NCBI RefSeq assembly: GCF_020564565.1
Contig: NZ_JAJCTD010000001.1
Coordinates: 682,001 to 746,000, forward strand
DNA length: 64,000 bases
Direction: 5' to 3'
Source: Rhodobacter sp. Har01
GTDB lineage: Bacteria; Pseudomonadota; Alphaproteobacteria; Rhodobacterales; Rhodobacteraceae
The notes under the pieces were generated by a model. That model had not been told where the DNA came from, did no database searches, and saw only the letters and a list, made by a program, of their open reading frames with translations. Position 1 is the first letter of the stretch; every line of letters begins with the position of its first letter. Below are positions 8,449 through 19,616 of this stretch, in pieces. Made by a program: the position numbers and the translations under genes.

Positions 8449-10266
8449 ATGCAACTGCGAAACATCGCCATCATCGCCCATGTCGACCACGGCAAGACCA
8501 CGCTGGTGGACGAGCTTCTCAAGCAGTCCGGCGCCTTCCGCGAGGGCCAGCAGGTCTCCGAACGCGCGATGGATTCAAACGACATCGAGCGCGAGCGCGG
8601 GATCACCATCCTGGCCAAGTGCACATCGGTCGAATGGAAGGGCAAGCGGGTCAACATCGTCGACACCCCCGGCCACGCCGATTTCGGCGGCGAGGTCGAG
8701 CGCATCCTGAGCATGGTCGACGGCGTCTGCCTGCTGGTCGACGCCGCCGAAGGCCCGATGCCGCAGACCAAGTTCGTGCTGGCCAAGGCCCTCGCTCTGG
8801 GCCTGCGCCCCATCGTGGTGCTGAACAAGGTCGACAAGCCTGACGCCGAACCCGACCGCGCCCTGAACGAGGTCTTCGATCTCTTCGCCAACCTCGGCGC
8901 CAGCGACGCTCAACTCGACTTTCCCCACGTCTATGCCTCCGGCCGCAGCGGCTGGGCCGACATGGAGCTGGACGGCCCGCGCAAGGACCTCTCGGCCCTG
9001 TTCGACCTGATCGTGCGCCACGTCCCGGCGCCCGCCCAGGTTGCGCATGACTCCGAACCCTTCCGGATGCTGGCGACCACCCTTTCCGCCGACCCCTACC
9101 TTGGCCGCATCCTGACCGGGCGCATCGAATCCGGCCGGGTGGCGCAAGGCACCACCCTCAAGGCCCTGTCGCGCGACGGTGACCGGATCGAGCAGTTCCG
9201 GGTGACCAAGATCCTCGCCTTCCGCGGCCTGAACCAGACCGCCGTCGACGAAGCCTTCGCCGGCGACATCGTCACCCTGGCCGGCATGACCAAGGCCACC
9301 GTCGCCGACACCCTCTGCGCCCCCGAGGTCGACACCGCCCTGCCCGCCCAGCCGATCGACCCGCCCACCATCACCGTCACCTTCGGCATCAACGACAGCC
9401 CGCTGGCCGGCCGCGACGGCAGCAAGGTGCAGTCCCGCGTAATCCGCGACCGCCTGCTGAAAGAGGCCGAGACCAACGTCGCCATCAAGGTCGCCGACAC
9501 CCCAGGCGGCGAGGCCTTCGAGGTTTCGGGCCGTGGCGAGCTGCAGATGGGCGTGCTGATCGAGAACATGCGCCGCGAAGGCTTCGAGCTGTCGATCTCG
9601 CGCCCCCGCGTCATCCTGCAAGACATCGACGGCACCCGGAACGAGCCGATCGAAGAGGTCATCGTCGACGTCGACGACGAATTCTCCGGCGTGGTGATCG
9701 ACAAGCTGACCGGAGAGCGCAAGGGCGATCTGGTCGAGATGCGTCCCGCCGGCGCCGGCAAGACCCGCATCATTGCCCATGTCCCCTCGCGTGGCCTGAT
9801 CGGCTATCACGGCCAGTTCCTGACCGACACCCGCGGCTCGGGCGTGCTGAACCGCATCTTCCACGGCTGGGCGCCGCACAAGGGCGCGATCCAGGGCCGC
9901 CGTCAGGGCGTGCTGATCAGTATGGAGACCGGCGTCTCGGTCGCCTATGCCCTGTGGAACCTGGAAGATCGCGGCCGCATGTTCATCGGCCCGCAGGAAC
10001 AGATCTACGCCGGCATGATCATCGGCGAGCACAGCCGCGAAAACGATCTGGAAGTGAACCCGCTCAAGGGCAAGAAGCTGACCAACGTCCGCGCCTCCGG
10101 CACGGATGAGGCGGTCCGGCTGACCCCGCACATCCGCTTCAGCCTGGAAGAGGCCATCGCCTACATCGACGATGATGAACTGGTCGAGGTCACCCCCAAG
10201 ATCATCCGCCTGCGCAAGCGCATCCTCGATTCGAATGACCGCAAGCGCGCCTCGCGCAGCGAATAG
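8449..10266 (+). CDS. typA: Ribosome-associated GTPase TypA/BipA
   Basis: Translational GTPase of the EF-G-like family that helps ribosome assembly and stress or cold adaptation. 605 residues, the usual length. GTPase motifs: AHVDHGKTT (P-loop, K16), [11 protein letters not shown] (G3), NKVDKPDA (G4). They are followed by EF-Tu domain 2, the EF-G-like domains and the TypA-specific C-terminus ([10 protein letters not shown]). The start at 8449 is chosen because homologues begin M(Q)[13 protein letters not shown]; the preceding frame is low-complexity. The 182-bp upstream gap holds nothing else recognisable. Confidence 0.96.
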   Translation: MQLRNIAIIAHVDHGKTTLVDELLKQSGAFREGQQVSERAMDSNDIERERGITILAKCTSVEWKGKRVNIVDTPGHADFGGEVERILSMVDGVCLLVDAAEGPMPQTKFVLAKALALGLRPIVVLNKVDKPDAEPDRALNEVFDLFANLGASDAQLDFPHVYASGRSGWADMELDGPRKDLSALFDLIVRHVPAPAQVAHDSEPFRMLATTLSADPYLGRILTGRIESGRVAQGTTLKALSRDGDRIEQFRVTKILAFRGLNQTAVDEAFAGDIVTLAGMTKATVADTLCAPEVDTALPAQPIDPPTITVTFGINDSPLAGRDGSKVQSRVIRDRLLKEAETNVAIKVADTPGGEAFEVSGRGELQMGVLIENMRREGFELSISRPRVILQDIDGTRNEPIEEVIVDVDDEFSGVVIDKLTGERKGDLVEMRPAGAGKTRIIAHVPSRGLIGYHGQFLTDTRGSGVLNRIFHGWAPHKGAIQGRRQGVLISMETGVSVAYALWNLEDRGRMFIGPQEQIYAGMIIGEHSRENDLEVNPLKGKKLTNVRASGTDEAVRLTPHIRFSLEEAIAYIDDDELVEVTPKIIRLRKRILDSNDRKRASRSE

Positions 10267-10351
10267 CCGCCCAAGCGGCTGCGGGCTCGCGAATGTGTCT
10301 GGACCATCCGGGGGCGTATGGCGTTATCGGCAGGCTCGGATGGAGAATGCC

Positions 10352-10711
10352 ATGACCCGGATCGTCACCCTCGCCGCCCTTATCCTGCTTGTCGCCGGCC
10401 CGGCGCTGGCGGACAAGCCTAGGCACAAGCCCAAGGCGCACGCGCCCGCCGCTCATTCTTCCTGCCCGCCGGGCCTGGCCAAGAAGAACCCGCCCTGTGT
10501 CCCGCCCGGACTGGCCAAGCAGGGCGCCTGGCAGGGCTACCGCGAAGGCGACCGCATCCGCGACGGCCATGTGCTTCTGGATGACCCCACTCGCTACCGG
10601 CTCGACCCGGCGCTGACCTATTGGCGCGTGGGCGAAAACCTGTACCGAGTCGACCCCGAGACCGGCCGCGTTCTGGCGGTTCTGGGCCTGCTGTCAACGC
10701 TGTTGAACTGA
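10352..10711 (+). CDS. Small exported basic protein, RcnB-like
   Basis: 119 residues. Signal peptide MTRIVTLAALILLVAGPALA is followed by a Lys/His-rich stretch and a repeated Cys-Pro-Pro-Gly-Leu-Ala-Lys motif (CPPGLAKK then CVPPGLAK). It ends with a YRLDPALTYWRVGENLYRVD segment like the short beta units of RcnB-type periplasmic proteins. GGAG lies 6 bp before ATG 10352. Its stop is two bases from the stop of convergent uvrA, which is probably why relatives are sometimes mislabelled as excinuclease subunits. Periplasmic, function unknown. Confidence 0.75.
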   Translation: MTRIVTLAALILLVAGPALADKPRHKPKAHAPAAHSSCPPGLAKKNPPCVPPGLAKQGAWQGYREGDRIRDGHVLLDDPTRYRLDPALTYWRVGENLYRVDPETGRVLAVLGLLSTLLN

Positions 10712-10712
10712 C

Positions 10713-13571
10713 CTACTCTGCCGCCACCCGGCGCGCCTTGAGCATGTCCTTCAGGTAGTGCCCGGTGTGGCTGGCCTCGACCTTGGCGATCGCCTCCGGC
10801 GTGCCGGTCGCAATGATCCGCCCGCCGCCATCGCCGCCCTCCGGGCCGATGTCGATCACCCAGTCGGCGGTCTTCACCACGTCCAGGTTGTGCTCGATCA
10901 CGATGACCGTATTCCCCTGATCGACAAGGGAATGAAGCACTTCCAGCAGTTTCCTCACGTCCTCGAAGTGCAAGCCGGTGGTCGGTTCGTCCAGGATGTA
11001 CAGCGTCCGCCCGGTGGCGCGGCGGCTCAGCTCCTTGGACAGCTTCACCCGCTGCGCCTCGCCGCCTGACAGCGTGGTCGCCTGCTGGCCCACCTTGATG
11101 TACCCCAACCCCACCTCGCACAGCGCATCCATCTTCTCGCGGATCGCCGGCACGGCCTGGAAGAACTCGCGCGCGTCTTCGCAGGTCAGCTCAAGAACGT
11201 CTGCAATGCTCTTGTTCTTGAACTTTATTTCCAGGGTTTCACGATTGTAGCGGTGGCCTTTGCAGGTCTCGCAAGTGACATAGACGTCAGGCAGGAAGTG
11301 CATCTCGATCTTGATCACGCCGTCGCCTTGGCAGGCCTCGCAGCGCCCACCCTTGACGTTGAACGAAAACCGTCCCGGCCCGTAGCCCCGCGCCTTGGCC
11401 TCGGGCAGGCCGGCGAACCAGTCGCGAATTGGCGTGAAGGCCCCGGTATAGGTCGCCGGGTTCGACCGCGGCGTGCGTCCGATCGGCCGCTGGTCGATGT
11501 CGATCACCTTGTCCAGATGCTCGAACCCCTTGATCGTCTCGCAGGGCGCCGGTGTCTCGCGCGCGCCGTTCAGACGCCCCGCCGCGGTCTTGAACAGGGT
11601 CTCGATGGTCAGCGTCGACTTGCCGCCGCCCGAAACGCCGGTGACGCAGACGAACTTGCCCAGCGGAAATTCCGCCGTCACATTCTTGAGATTATTCCCC
11701 GAAGCCCCCACGACCGTTAGCTTTTTCCCGCTGCCATCGCGCCGCACCCGGGGCACCGGAATGGCCCGCGCGCCCGACAGATACTGCCCTGTCAGGCTGG
11801 CCGGATCGGCGGCGATCTCATCCGGCGTGCCGCGCGCCACGATCTGCCCGCCGTGCACCCCGGCCCCCGGCCCCATGTCGAAGACATAATCCGCCTCGCG
11901 GATCGCCTCCTCGTCGTGTTCCACCACCAGCACGGAATTGCCCTGGTCGCGCAGGTTCTTCAGCGTGGTCAGCAGCCGGTCGTTGTCACGTTGGTGCAGG
12001 CCGATGCTGGGCTCGTCCAGCACATACAGCACCCCCGTCAGCCCCGACCCGATCTGCGACGCCAACCGGATCCGCTGGCTTTCGCCCCCCGACAACGTCC
12101 CGGCATTGCGGCTCATCGTCAGGTAGTCCAACCCGACATTTACAAGGAATCCAAGCCGTTCGCGGATTTCCTTCAGAATCGCCCGGGCGATCTCGTTGTT
12201 CTGCGCGGACAGGCTGCCGGGCACGGTTTCCACCCAGGCATGGGCCTCGCGGATCGACATCCGCACCACCTCGCCGATGTGCAGCCCGCCGATCTTCACC
12301 GCCAGCGCCTCGGGCTTCAGCCGGTAGCCGCCGCAGGTGTGGCAGTCGCGGTTGTTCTGGTAGCGCTCCATCTCCTCGCGCGACCAGGCGCTGTCGGTTT
12401 CCCGGTAGCGGCGCTCGAAATTCGGGATGACACCCTCGAAGACGCGCCGCACCTTGTAGCTGCGCCCGCCCTCGTCATAGTTGAAGTCGATCTCCTGACC
12501 CTCTGATCCGTATAGGAAAAGCCGCTTCACCTGATCCGGCAGGTCACGCCATTTCGTCTTCTTGTCAAAGCCGTAGTGGCGGGCCAGCGCGTCCACGGTC
12601 TGGGTGAAGTAGGGCGATTTGGATTTCGCCCAAGGGGCGATCGCGCCCTGCGGAATCGACAACCCCTGGTCGGGAACAATTAGCCGTTCGTCGAAGTATA
12701 GCTCGACCCCCAGGCCATCACAGGCCGGGCAGGCCCCGAAGGGCGCGTTGAAGGAAAACAGTCGCGGTTCGATCTCGGCAATGGTGAACCCGCTGACCGG
12801 ACAGGCGAATTTCTCCGAATAGGTGATCCGCTCGCCCTCGCCCTCGGCCGGCGCGGTCTCGATCACCGCGATTCCGTCCGCCAGGTTCAGCGCCGTTCGG
12901 AAGGAATCGGCCAGCCGCGTCTGCAGCCCCTCGCGCACCACGATGCGGTCCACCACCACGTCGATGTTGTGGCGAAACTTCTTGTCCAGAACCGGCGGGT
13001 CTTCCAACTCGTGAAACGCCCCGTTCACCTTGACCCGCTGGAACCCCTGCTTGCGCAGGTCCAGGAACTCTTTGCGGTATTCGCCCTTGCGGTCGCGCAC
13101 GATGGGCGCCAGCAGATAGGCCCGCGTGCCCTCCTCCATCGCCATCACCGCATCCACCATGTCCTGCACCTGCATCGCCGTGATCGGCAGGCCGGTCGCC
13201 GGGGAATAGGGCGTGCCCACCCGCGCAAACAGCAGCCGCAGGTAATCGTAGATCTCGGTCACCGTGCCGACGGTGGACCGCGGGTTCTTCGACGTCGTCT
13301 TCTGCTCGATAGAAATCGCCGGGCTCAGGCCCGAGATATGGTCCACATCCGGCTTGCCCATCATGTCCAGGAACTGCCGGGCATAGGCCGACAGCGATTC
13401 GACGTATCTCCGCTGCCCCTCGGCATAGATCGTGTCGAAGGCCAGCGACGACTTGCCCGACCCCGACAGCCCGGTGATCACCACCAGCTGGTCGCGCGGG
13501 ATGTCCAGGTCGATTCCCTTGAGGTTATGCTCGCGCGCGCCGCGCACCTCGATGAACTTGTGTTCCGCCAT
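10713..13571 (-). CDS. uvrA: Excinuclease ABC subunit A
   Basis: Damage-recognition ATPase of nucleotide excision repair; loads UvrB at lesions. 952 residues with two ABC modules: Walker [10 protein letters not shown] (K40) and GVSGGGKST, two LSGGE(S/A)QR signatures, zinc-finger cysteines ([16 protein letters not shown]...CETCKGHRY) and the UvrA Walker [11 protein letters not shown]. The start at [11 protein letters not shown] (13571) agrees with homologues; an extended in-frame start at 13625 would leave only 11 bp to the LexA box. A LexA box at 13637-13651 implies SOS control. Confidence 0.97.
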   Translation of the reverse strand: MAEHKFIEVRGAREHNLKGIDLDIPRDQLVVITGLSGSGKSSLAFDTIYAEGQRRYVESLSAYARQFLDMMGKPDVDHISGLSPAISIEQKTTSKNPRSTVGTVTEIYDYLRLLFARVGTPYSPATGLPITAMQVQDMVDAVMAMEEGTRAYLLAPIVRDRKGEYRKEFLDLRKQGFQRVKVNGAFHELEDPPVLDKKFRHNIDVVVDRIVVREGLQTRLADSFRTALNLADGIAVIETAPAEGEGERITYSEKFACPVSGFTIAEIEPRLFSFNAPFGACPACDGLGVELYFDERLIVPDQGLSIPQGAIAPWAKSKSPYFTQTVDALARHYGFDKKTKWRDLPDQVKRLFLYGSEGQEIDFNYDEGGRSYKVRRVFEGVIPNFERRYRETDSAWSREEMERYQNNRDCHTCGGYRLKPEALAVKIGGLHIGEVVRMSIREAHAWVETVPGSLSAQNNEIARAILKEIRERLGFLVNVGLDYLTMSRNAGTLSGGESQRIRLASQIGSGLTGVLYVLDEPSIGLHQRDNDRLLTTLKNLRDQGNSVLVVEHDEEAIREADYVFDMGPGAGVHGGQIVARGTPDEIAADPASLTGQYLSGARAIPVPRVRRDGSGKKLTVVGASGNNLKNVTAEFPLGKFVCVTGVSGGGKSTLTIETLFKTAAGRLNGARETPAPCETIKGFEHLDKVIDIDQRPIGRTPRSNPATYTGAFTPIRDWFAGLPEAKARGYGPGRFSFNVKGGRCEACQGDGVIKIEMHFLPDVYVTCETCKGHRYNRETLEIKFKNKSIADVLELTCEDAREFFQAVPAIREKMDALCEVGLGYIKVGQQATTLSGGEAQRVKLSKELSRRATGRTLYILDEPTTGLHFEDVRKLLEVLHSLVDQGNTVIVIEHNLDVVKTADWVIDIGPEGGDGGGRIIATGTPEAIAKVEASHTGHYLKDMLKARRVAAE

Positions 13572-13636
13572 CCGCGACCCCTGACCTGAGACCCCAGAGA
13601 TAGGGCAATTCGCCCCCGTATCCAACCGGATTTTGC

Positions 13637-13651
13637 GAACGAAGCAGGAAC
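13637..13651. promoter_or_regulatory. LexA (SOS) box upstream of uvrA
   Basis: GAAC-GAAGCAG-GAAC matches the alphaproteobacterial LexA consensus GAAC-N7-GAAC (GTTC-N7-GTTC on the other strand). It lies 66 bp upstream of the uvrA ATG, a plausible distance for promoter overlap. Confidence 0.8.
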
Positions 13652-13671
13652 GGTTAGGTTCGACATCTCTT

Positions 13672-13697
13672 TACATATTCTTAGATTGATATATGTA
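13672..13697. promoter_or_regulatory. A+T-rich inverted repeat before the rhodanese gene
   Basis: TACATAT (13672-13678) and ATATGTA (13691-13697) are separated by 12 bp in an otherwise GC-rich gap, 28 bp before the rhodanese ATG. The left part also holds ATTC, as in SqrR/BigR-type ArsR operators (ATTC-N8-GAAT), but the right half does not fit. It could equally be a promoter -10 region. Confidence 0.35.
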
Positions 13698-13724
13698 TCC
13701 TGGAACCAATCGAAAGGTTTGCCG

Positions 13725-14084
13725 ATGTTTTCCTTCCTGCGCCCGTCCACTGGCCCCGCCTGCCCTCCCGTCTCCGAAATCGTCGCTGCCATGGCCCGCG
13801 GCGAGATGCAGCTTGTGGATGTCCGCGACACGGGAGAGCTGCGGGCCTCGGGCAAGGCCAAGGGCGCGATCCACATCTCCCTGGGCCTGCTGGCGCTGAA
13901 GGCAGACCCGAACGCCCCGGATACGATGCTGAAAATGGGGGTGCCGGTCGTGCTGTACTGCGCGTCCGGCGCACGGTCCGGAATGGCCGCGCAGATGCTG
14001 GCGCGGATGGGCTACGGGCCGGTGTGGAACCTGGGCGGCCTGGGCGACTGGATCGCCGGCGGCGGTCAGGTCGAGCGGGTCTGA
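13725..14084 (+). CDS. Rhodanese-domain protein
   Basis: Single-domain 119-residue cytosolic rhodanese (sulfurtransferase). The persulfide-carrying cysteine is C79 in YCASGARSG. The VDVRDTGEL motif near residue 31 and the glycine-rich end (NLGGLGDW) are typical. An AAAGG site precedes ATG 13725; an upstream ATG at 13686 would put the start inside the A+T-rich promoter-like repeat. The 3' end overlaps the convergent MFS gene by 19 bp. Confidence 0.85.
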   Translation: MFSFLRPSTGPACPPVSEIVAAMARGEMQLVDVRDTGELRASGKAKGAIHISLGLLALKADPNAPDTMLKMGVPVVLYCASGARSGMAAQMLARMGYGPVWNLGGLGDWIAGGGQVERV

Positions 14085-15238
14085 CGCCGGCCCGCCTGCC
14101 AGCCAACCACGGCAACCCCGGCCAGCGAAGCCAGCACCGCAACCGATGCCAGGGCCATCGGCCCGCCCGACGCCAGGATCGCCGCCAGCAGCGGCGTGCC
14201 GGTCGTGGTCCCCAGATTGCCAAGCTGTGCAATCGCCCCGGCGGCGCGGGCGCGGTCCTCGGGGCGGGTGTTCAACTCGGGGATCGAGGCGAAGCTGGCC
14301 CCCTGCACGATGCCAAGCGCGGCCGAAAGCCATAGCCCGGCTGCGACCATTCCCGCCCCCTGCCCCCAGAACGCCCAAAGCGCCACAAAGCCGGGCAAGG
14401 CCCAGACATAGCCCCACCGCACCAGCCGAACCGCGGACATCCGGCGCAGCAGCCAGACCCCAAGCGTCAGCGAAACGGCGATCGAGACCAGCGGCATCCC
14501 CGTCGCCATCCAGGCCCGCGACGCCAGGGGTGATTGCGGCGGCAGCAGGGTCAGGCAGGCCACATAGAGAAAGGTGTAAAAGCAGAACCCCATGGCCGGC
14601 GCCGCAAGCCAGGGCGAGGCATAGATCTCGACGTGCTGGCGCAGCAGGTTGCCCAGGCGCCCCCGCCCTTGCGGCGGATCGCGCGGCAGCGCCGCCCAAA
14701 GCACCCCGCCGATCCCCGCCATCCAGCCGGCATGAGCCAGGAACAGGGCCGGGGCGCCGCCCCAACCGATGATCCCCGGCGCAACCAGCGCCAGCGCCGC
14801 ATAGGTGACGCCAAAGAAGCTGGACCACAACGTCATCGCCAAGGGCCGCCGGTCTTCCGAGGCCAACTGCGCAATCAGCACAGGCCCGACCACCACGATG
14901 GCCAGGTGCGACGCGCCCTCCAGCACCCGCGCGGCGATCATCACCGGATAGGCCGGCAACGTCGCCTGCACGACAGACACCGCGGTCCCCAGCGCCATGG
15001 CGCCCACGATGGCCCGCTTCGGCCCGATCCGGGCGACCAGCAGTCCCGCCGTGGTGCCGAAAATCAGCCCGACCATGCCGACAACCGAGACGACCAGCCC
15101 CAGCGCCGCCTCGCCCTGCCCGCCATACAGCGCCCGCAGGTCGTCATACAGCACCGAGATCTTGCCGAACTGCGCCGCCGCCCCCAGGCCAGCGGCCCAA
15201 AGGATCAGCACCAGCGCCATGGGGGGAAGCCGCACCAT
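14066..15238 (-). CDS. MFS transporter (390 aa)
   Basis: Twelve hydrophobic segments across 390 residues, with an MFS loop motif after TM2 (GLLVARIGPKRAIVG, the G-x-x-x-D/R-R-x-G pattern). Inner-membrane secondary transporter, probably exporting a small molecule; substrate unknown. Its last 19 bp overlap the end of the convergent rhodanese gene. The ATG at 15238 lacks a good ribosome site; a second ATG at 15220 is possible. Confidence 0.8.
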   Translation of the reverse strand: MVRLPPMALVLILWAAGLGAAAQFGKISVLYDDLRALYGGQGEAALGLVVSVVGMVGLIFGTTAGLLVARIGPKRAIVGAMALGTAVSVVQATLPAYPVMIAARVLEGASHLAIVVVGPVLIAQLASEDRRPLAMTLWSSFFGVTYAALALVAPGIIGWGGAPALFLAHAGWMAGIGGVLWAALPRDPPQGRGRLGNLLRQHVEIYASPWLAAPAMGFCFYTFLYVACLTLLPPQSPLASRAWMATGMPLVSIAVSLTLGVWLLRRMSAVRLVRWGYVWALPGFVALWAFWGQGAGMVAAGLWLSAALGIVQGASFASIPELNTRPEDRARAAGAIAQLGNLGTTTGTPLLAAILASGGPMALASVAVLASLAGVAVVGWQAGRRQTRST

Positions 15239-15288
15239 GCAGGATGGCTAGCAAGCCCGGCAGCGCAGCGCCACCCCTGCCACTTGCC

Positions 15289-15318
15289 CTTTGCCAAATA
15301 CTCCCGCCGGAGGCGCCG
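15289..15318 (+). repeat. Dispersed AAATAY element, short copy
   Basis: TTTGCCAAATACTCCC followed by a small CTCC/GGAG hairpin, between the MFS and methyltransferase genes. It shares the AAATAY-CCC start and orientation with copies at 3691, 40806 and 58561, but lacks the long G-rich stem. Confidence 0.5.
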
Positions 15319-15321
15319 CGC

Positions 15322-15885
15322 TCAGCCGCCGGGCTTGCGGCCCATGGCCCAGGCGACCAGCGGAAAGTCGGGGTCGTTGGTCAGGTCGTCTTCGGGCGTT
15401 GCCACCGGCGGCCAGGGCCGCTCAAGGTTGCGAGCGGCCGCGGCCCGGTTGCCCCACTGCGCGGCCATGATCGAATCTTCCTCGAATCCGGCCTCGATCA
15501 GCAGGTTCCGCAGCCCTCGGGCCGACCAGCGCGCGCAGTCCACCGGCACCGCATGGTAGGGAATGAAGAACGGCACGGCCAGCCAGAACCAGCCGCCTTT
15601 CTTCAGCATCTTCAGCACGTTCTTCGTGGCGGCAAAGGGCCGGTCGATATGTTCCCAGACCTGATTGGCCAGGATCACATCGAATTTCAACACCCGGCCC
15701 GCGGCATCGGCAAACGGCCCGACGCAGGGGTCGAACTCGGGAAAGTGGAACGACCGGTGCGACCGAAAGCCCAAGGTCTCGCCCCAGGCGCCCGATATCT
15801 CCGCCGCGTCCAGCGTGGCCGGGTCCAGATCGCGCAGCCAAGTGCGGCTGGTCTTCTGCATCACGATGCGGTTGAGCGAGGCCAT
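15322..15885 (-). CDS. Methyltransferase type 11-like protein, 187 aa
   Basis: Short SAM-dependent methyltransferase-like protein. The region FDVILANQVWEHIDRP...KNVLKMLKKGGWF matches the motif that follows the SAM site in type 11 enzymes (post-I acidic strand, helix, GG turn). The canonical N-terminal glycine-rich motif I is not evident, so catalytic activity is uncertain. It begins 3 bp after lpd ends and is surely co-transcribed with it. No role in lipoyl metabolism is apparent. Confidence 0.7.
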   Translation of the reverse strand: MASLNRIVMQKTSRTWLRDLDPATLDAAEISGAWGETLGFRSHRSFHFPEFDPCVGPFADAAGRVLKFDVILANQVWEHIDRPFAATKNVLKMLKKGGWFWLAVPFFIPYHAVPVDCARWSARGLRNLLIEAGFEEDSIMAAQWGNRAAAARNLERPWPPVATPEDDLTNDPDFPLVAWAMGRKPGG

Positions 15886-15888
15886 GCC

Positions 15889-17283
<1,395 letters not shown>

Positions 17284-17377
17284 TCTTCCCTCCCTCGGAA
17301 AAGTGGTTTGGCCTTAAACTATCGCCCTGTGCCGGACAACACCAGCCGCGCCAGGGCCCCATGCAAATCCTGCATGG

Positions 17378-17947
17378 CTAACCCTTCATTTCCCGCACCA
17401 CCGCGCCATAGCCGCCCGTCGCCAGGAAGGCCGCCTCCTCGGGTGTGCTGTCCCGGCCCAGGGCCGCGTTGCGAAACGGAAACCGGCCGAACCGGCGGAT
17501 GATCTCGGCATGCGCCCGGGCATGCAGCGCCAACTCCGGGTCCGAGGCCATCCGTTCCTCCATCAGGCGCACTGCCAGGGCCTGGTCGGCGGGGTCCTCG
17601 GAATGCTCGAAGGGCATGTAGAAGAACTGCCGCTCGGGTTCCGGCGCGCCCAGGTCCCAGCCGGCCTCCAGCGCCGCCCGCGCCGCCGCCCGGGCCTGCG
17701 CGTCGGTGGCAAAGGCCAGGGCCTGGCCGCGGTGGATGTTGCGGGCGAACTGGTCGGCGATCACCAGGTAGGCCAGCGTCGCCACCGTGCCCTCGACCCA
17801 ATGCTCAAGGCCGCCGTCGTGCAACGCCTGCCAGTCCTCGCCGAAGCGCACGGCACAGGCATCGTCGATCTCGGGCGAGCCGACATACCAGCCCGCAGGC
17901 CCGATCTCGCCCAGCCAGAAATCCAGCACGTCCACAGGGTCAGCCAT
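17378..17947 (-). CDS. DUF924 family protein
   Basis: 189-residue soluble helical protein. DVLDFWLGEIGP start, LVIADQFARNIHRG and FFYMPFEHSED motifs are diagnostic of DUF924 (TPR-like helical fold, function unknown). Same strand as lpd, with which it is often found in this bacterial family. It probably has its own promoter in the gap to the MFS gene. Confidence 0.88.
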   Translation of the reverse strand: MADPVDVLDFWLGEIGPAGWYVGSPEIDDACAVRFGEDWQALHDGGLEHWVEGTVATLAYLVIADQFARNIHRGQALAFATDAQARAAARAALEAGWDLGAPEPERQFFYMPFEHSEDPADQALAVRLMEERMASDPELALHARAHAEIIRRFGRFPFRNAALGRDSTPEEAAFLATGGYGAVVREMKG

Positions 17948-18001
17948 GACGGGTCCTCCCGGGCGCCCACCCTGACAGGCCCCTGCCCGCGGTGCAACCT
18001 C

Positions 18002-19255
18002 TCAGCCCCGGGGCGCCTCGGGCGACGGGCCAAGCTCGGGCGCGTTTTCCATCACCGCCATCGCCGCCACGGTGGACGCGGTCGGCGTCACCCCGCGGTA
18101 GGCCCCGGTGACCGAAGGCGAGGCCCGGCGCGTCATCCGCCACAGCGCATAGGCCGCCTGCACGGCATAGAGCACGGCCATGTAGAGGAAGAACCCCCGG
18201 GTGCCGACCACCCCCATCAGCCAGCCGGTGACCAGCGGCCCGAAGATCGCGCCAAACCCGTTCAGAAAGATCAGCCCGGCCGAGGCCGCCGCCATCTGCT
18301 CGCGCGACAGGAAGTCGTTGGTATAGGCGATCAGCAGCGAATACATCGGATAGGTGATGCCCCCCAGCACCGCGGCCACCCCCAGAAGCGCCCAGAACGG
18401 CAAGGGCACCGCAGCCGCCACCGCCAGCACCGCGGCGGCGATGATCGACAGCCACAGCATGATCTGCCGCCGGTCCATCCGGTCGGAAATCCAGCCCACC
18501 GGATATTGCAGCAGCAGCCCGCCGACATAGAGGAACGAGATGAACAGCGCGATCTGCTGCACGCTCAGCAGGCTCAGCGTGCCCCAGACCGAGGCCATCC
18601 CGAACATCGCCGAGAACACCCCGCCCGAAATCAGCATCCCCACACAGCCCAAGGGCGAGATGCGGAACAACTCGCGAAAGCCCAGCCGCACGGTGGTGGA
18701 AAAGTTGGGCGTCGGGCTGTCGGCCAGCAGCAAGGGCAGAAAGGCCAGCGACACCAGCACCGAAGGGATCAGGAACATGTCGTAGCCGAAGGGATCGCCC
18801 GCGGCCAGCAACCCCTGCGCGGCGACGATGCCCAGCATCTGCACGATCATGTAGGCCGACAGCGCCTGCCCTCGCGTCTCGTTGGTGGAAATGTTGTTCA
18901 GCCAGCTTTCGGCGGTGATGTAGATGCCGGCAAAGCCAAAGCCGATCACCACCCGCATCAGCGCCCAGATCTGCCATTCCACCAGCATCGGATACAGCAC
19001 CAGCACGGCCGAGATCAGCGACCCCAGCGCCGCAAAGACCCGCACATGGCCCACCCGCCGGATCATCGCCGGCGCCCGCAAAGACCCCAGCAGGAAGCCC
19101 AGGAAATAGGCCGACATGACCACCGACAGTTCCAGCGTATCGAACTGCTCCAGCGTGCCCCGGATGCCCAAGAGCGAGCCCTGCACGCCGTTTCCGACCA
19201 TCAGCAAGAGCACGCCCAGAAGCAGCGGCCAGGTCTTGAGCGCGACTCTCAGCAT
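18002..19255 (-). CDS. MFS transporter (417 aa)
   Basis: Twelve transmembrane segments, an MFS A-like motif after TM2 (SLRAPAMIRRVGHVRV) and a second at the TM8-9 loop (YPVGWISDRMDRRQIM). The sequence resembles YcaD/Mfs quinolone-like exporters found across Rhodobacteraceae; substrate unknown. The C-terminal 40 residues are a cytosolic Pro/Ala/Glu tail. Last gene of a minus-strand operon, 10 bp after the DUF3147 gene. Confidence 0.83.
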   Translation of the reverse strand: MLRVALKTWPLLLGVLLLMVGNGVQGSLLGIRGTLEQFDTLELSVVMSAYFLGFLLGSLRAPAMIRRVGHVRVFAALGSLISAVLVLYPMLVEWQIWALMRVVIGFGFAGIYITAESWLNNISTNETRGQALSAYMIVQMLGIVAAQGLLAAGDPFGYDMFLIPSVLVSLAFLPLLLADSPTPNFSTTVRLGFRELFRISPLGCVGMLISGGVFSAMFGMASVWGTLSLLSVQQIALFISFLYVGGLLLQYPVGWISDRMDRRQIMLWLSIIAAAVLAVAAAVPLPFWALLGVAAVLGGITYPMYSLLIAYTNDFLSREQMAAASAGLIFLNGFGAIFGPLVTGWLMGVVGTRGFFLYMAVLYAVQAAYALWRMTRRASPSVTGAYRGVTPTASTVAAMAVMENAPELGPSPEAPRG

Positions 19256-19265
19256 CGCTGTTCCG

Positions 19266-19616
19266 TCACAGTCTCAGCCCAAACCGCGGGGCCAGCCAGA
19301 GCATCAGGAAATACAGCGCAACCGTCACCCCGCAGCCAGCCAGAAGCGCTGTCCAGAAGCCGAAACCCGACCGCATCAGCCAGGGCAGCAGCAGGAACAT
19401 CTGCAGCGAGGGCAGCACATACCAGAACGTCGCCTCGGCATGCGCCGCAATCCGGGCAGGCTCCAGGCCATCGCGCCACATCCAGATCATCCCCAGCACC
19501 GAAACCAGCGGCAAGGATGCCACCAGCGCCGCGAAGCCCGGGCTGCGCCGGGCGATCTCGGCGATAAGGGCGATGATCAGGCCGGACAGTGCGGCCTTCA
19601 GGATGAACCAGCTCAT
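19266..19616 (-). CDS. DUF3147 membrane protein
   Basis: 116 residues, four hydrophobic helices, with the DUF3147 signature [20 protein letters not shown] and WMWRDG. The ATG overlaps the queA stop as ATGA (19613-19616), so it is translationally coupled. Inner-membrane, function unknown. Confidence 0.82.
   Translation of the reverse strand: MSWFILKAALSGLIIALIAEIARRSPGFAALVASLPLVSVLGMIWMWRDGLEPARIAAHAEATFWYVLPSLQMFLLLPWLMRSGFGFWTALLAGCGVTVALYFLMLWLAPRFGLRL

Noticed and set aside
10713..13625. Longer uvrA start at 13625
   Set aside because: Would leave only 11 bp to the LexA box and add 18 residues absent from typical Uvr[12 protein letters not shown] at 13571 fits better.
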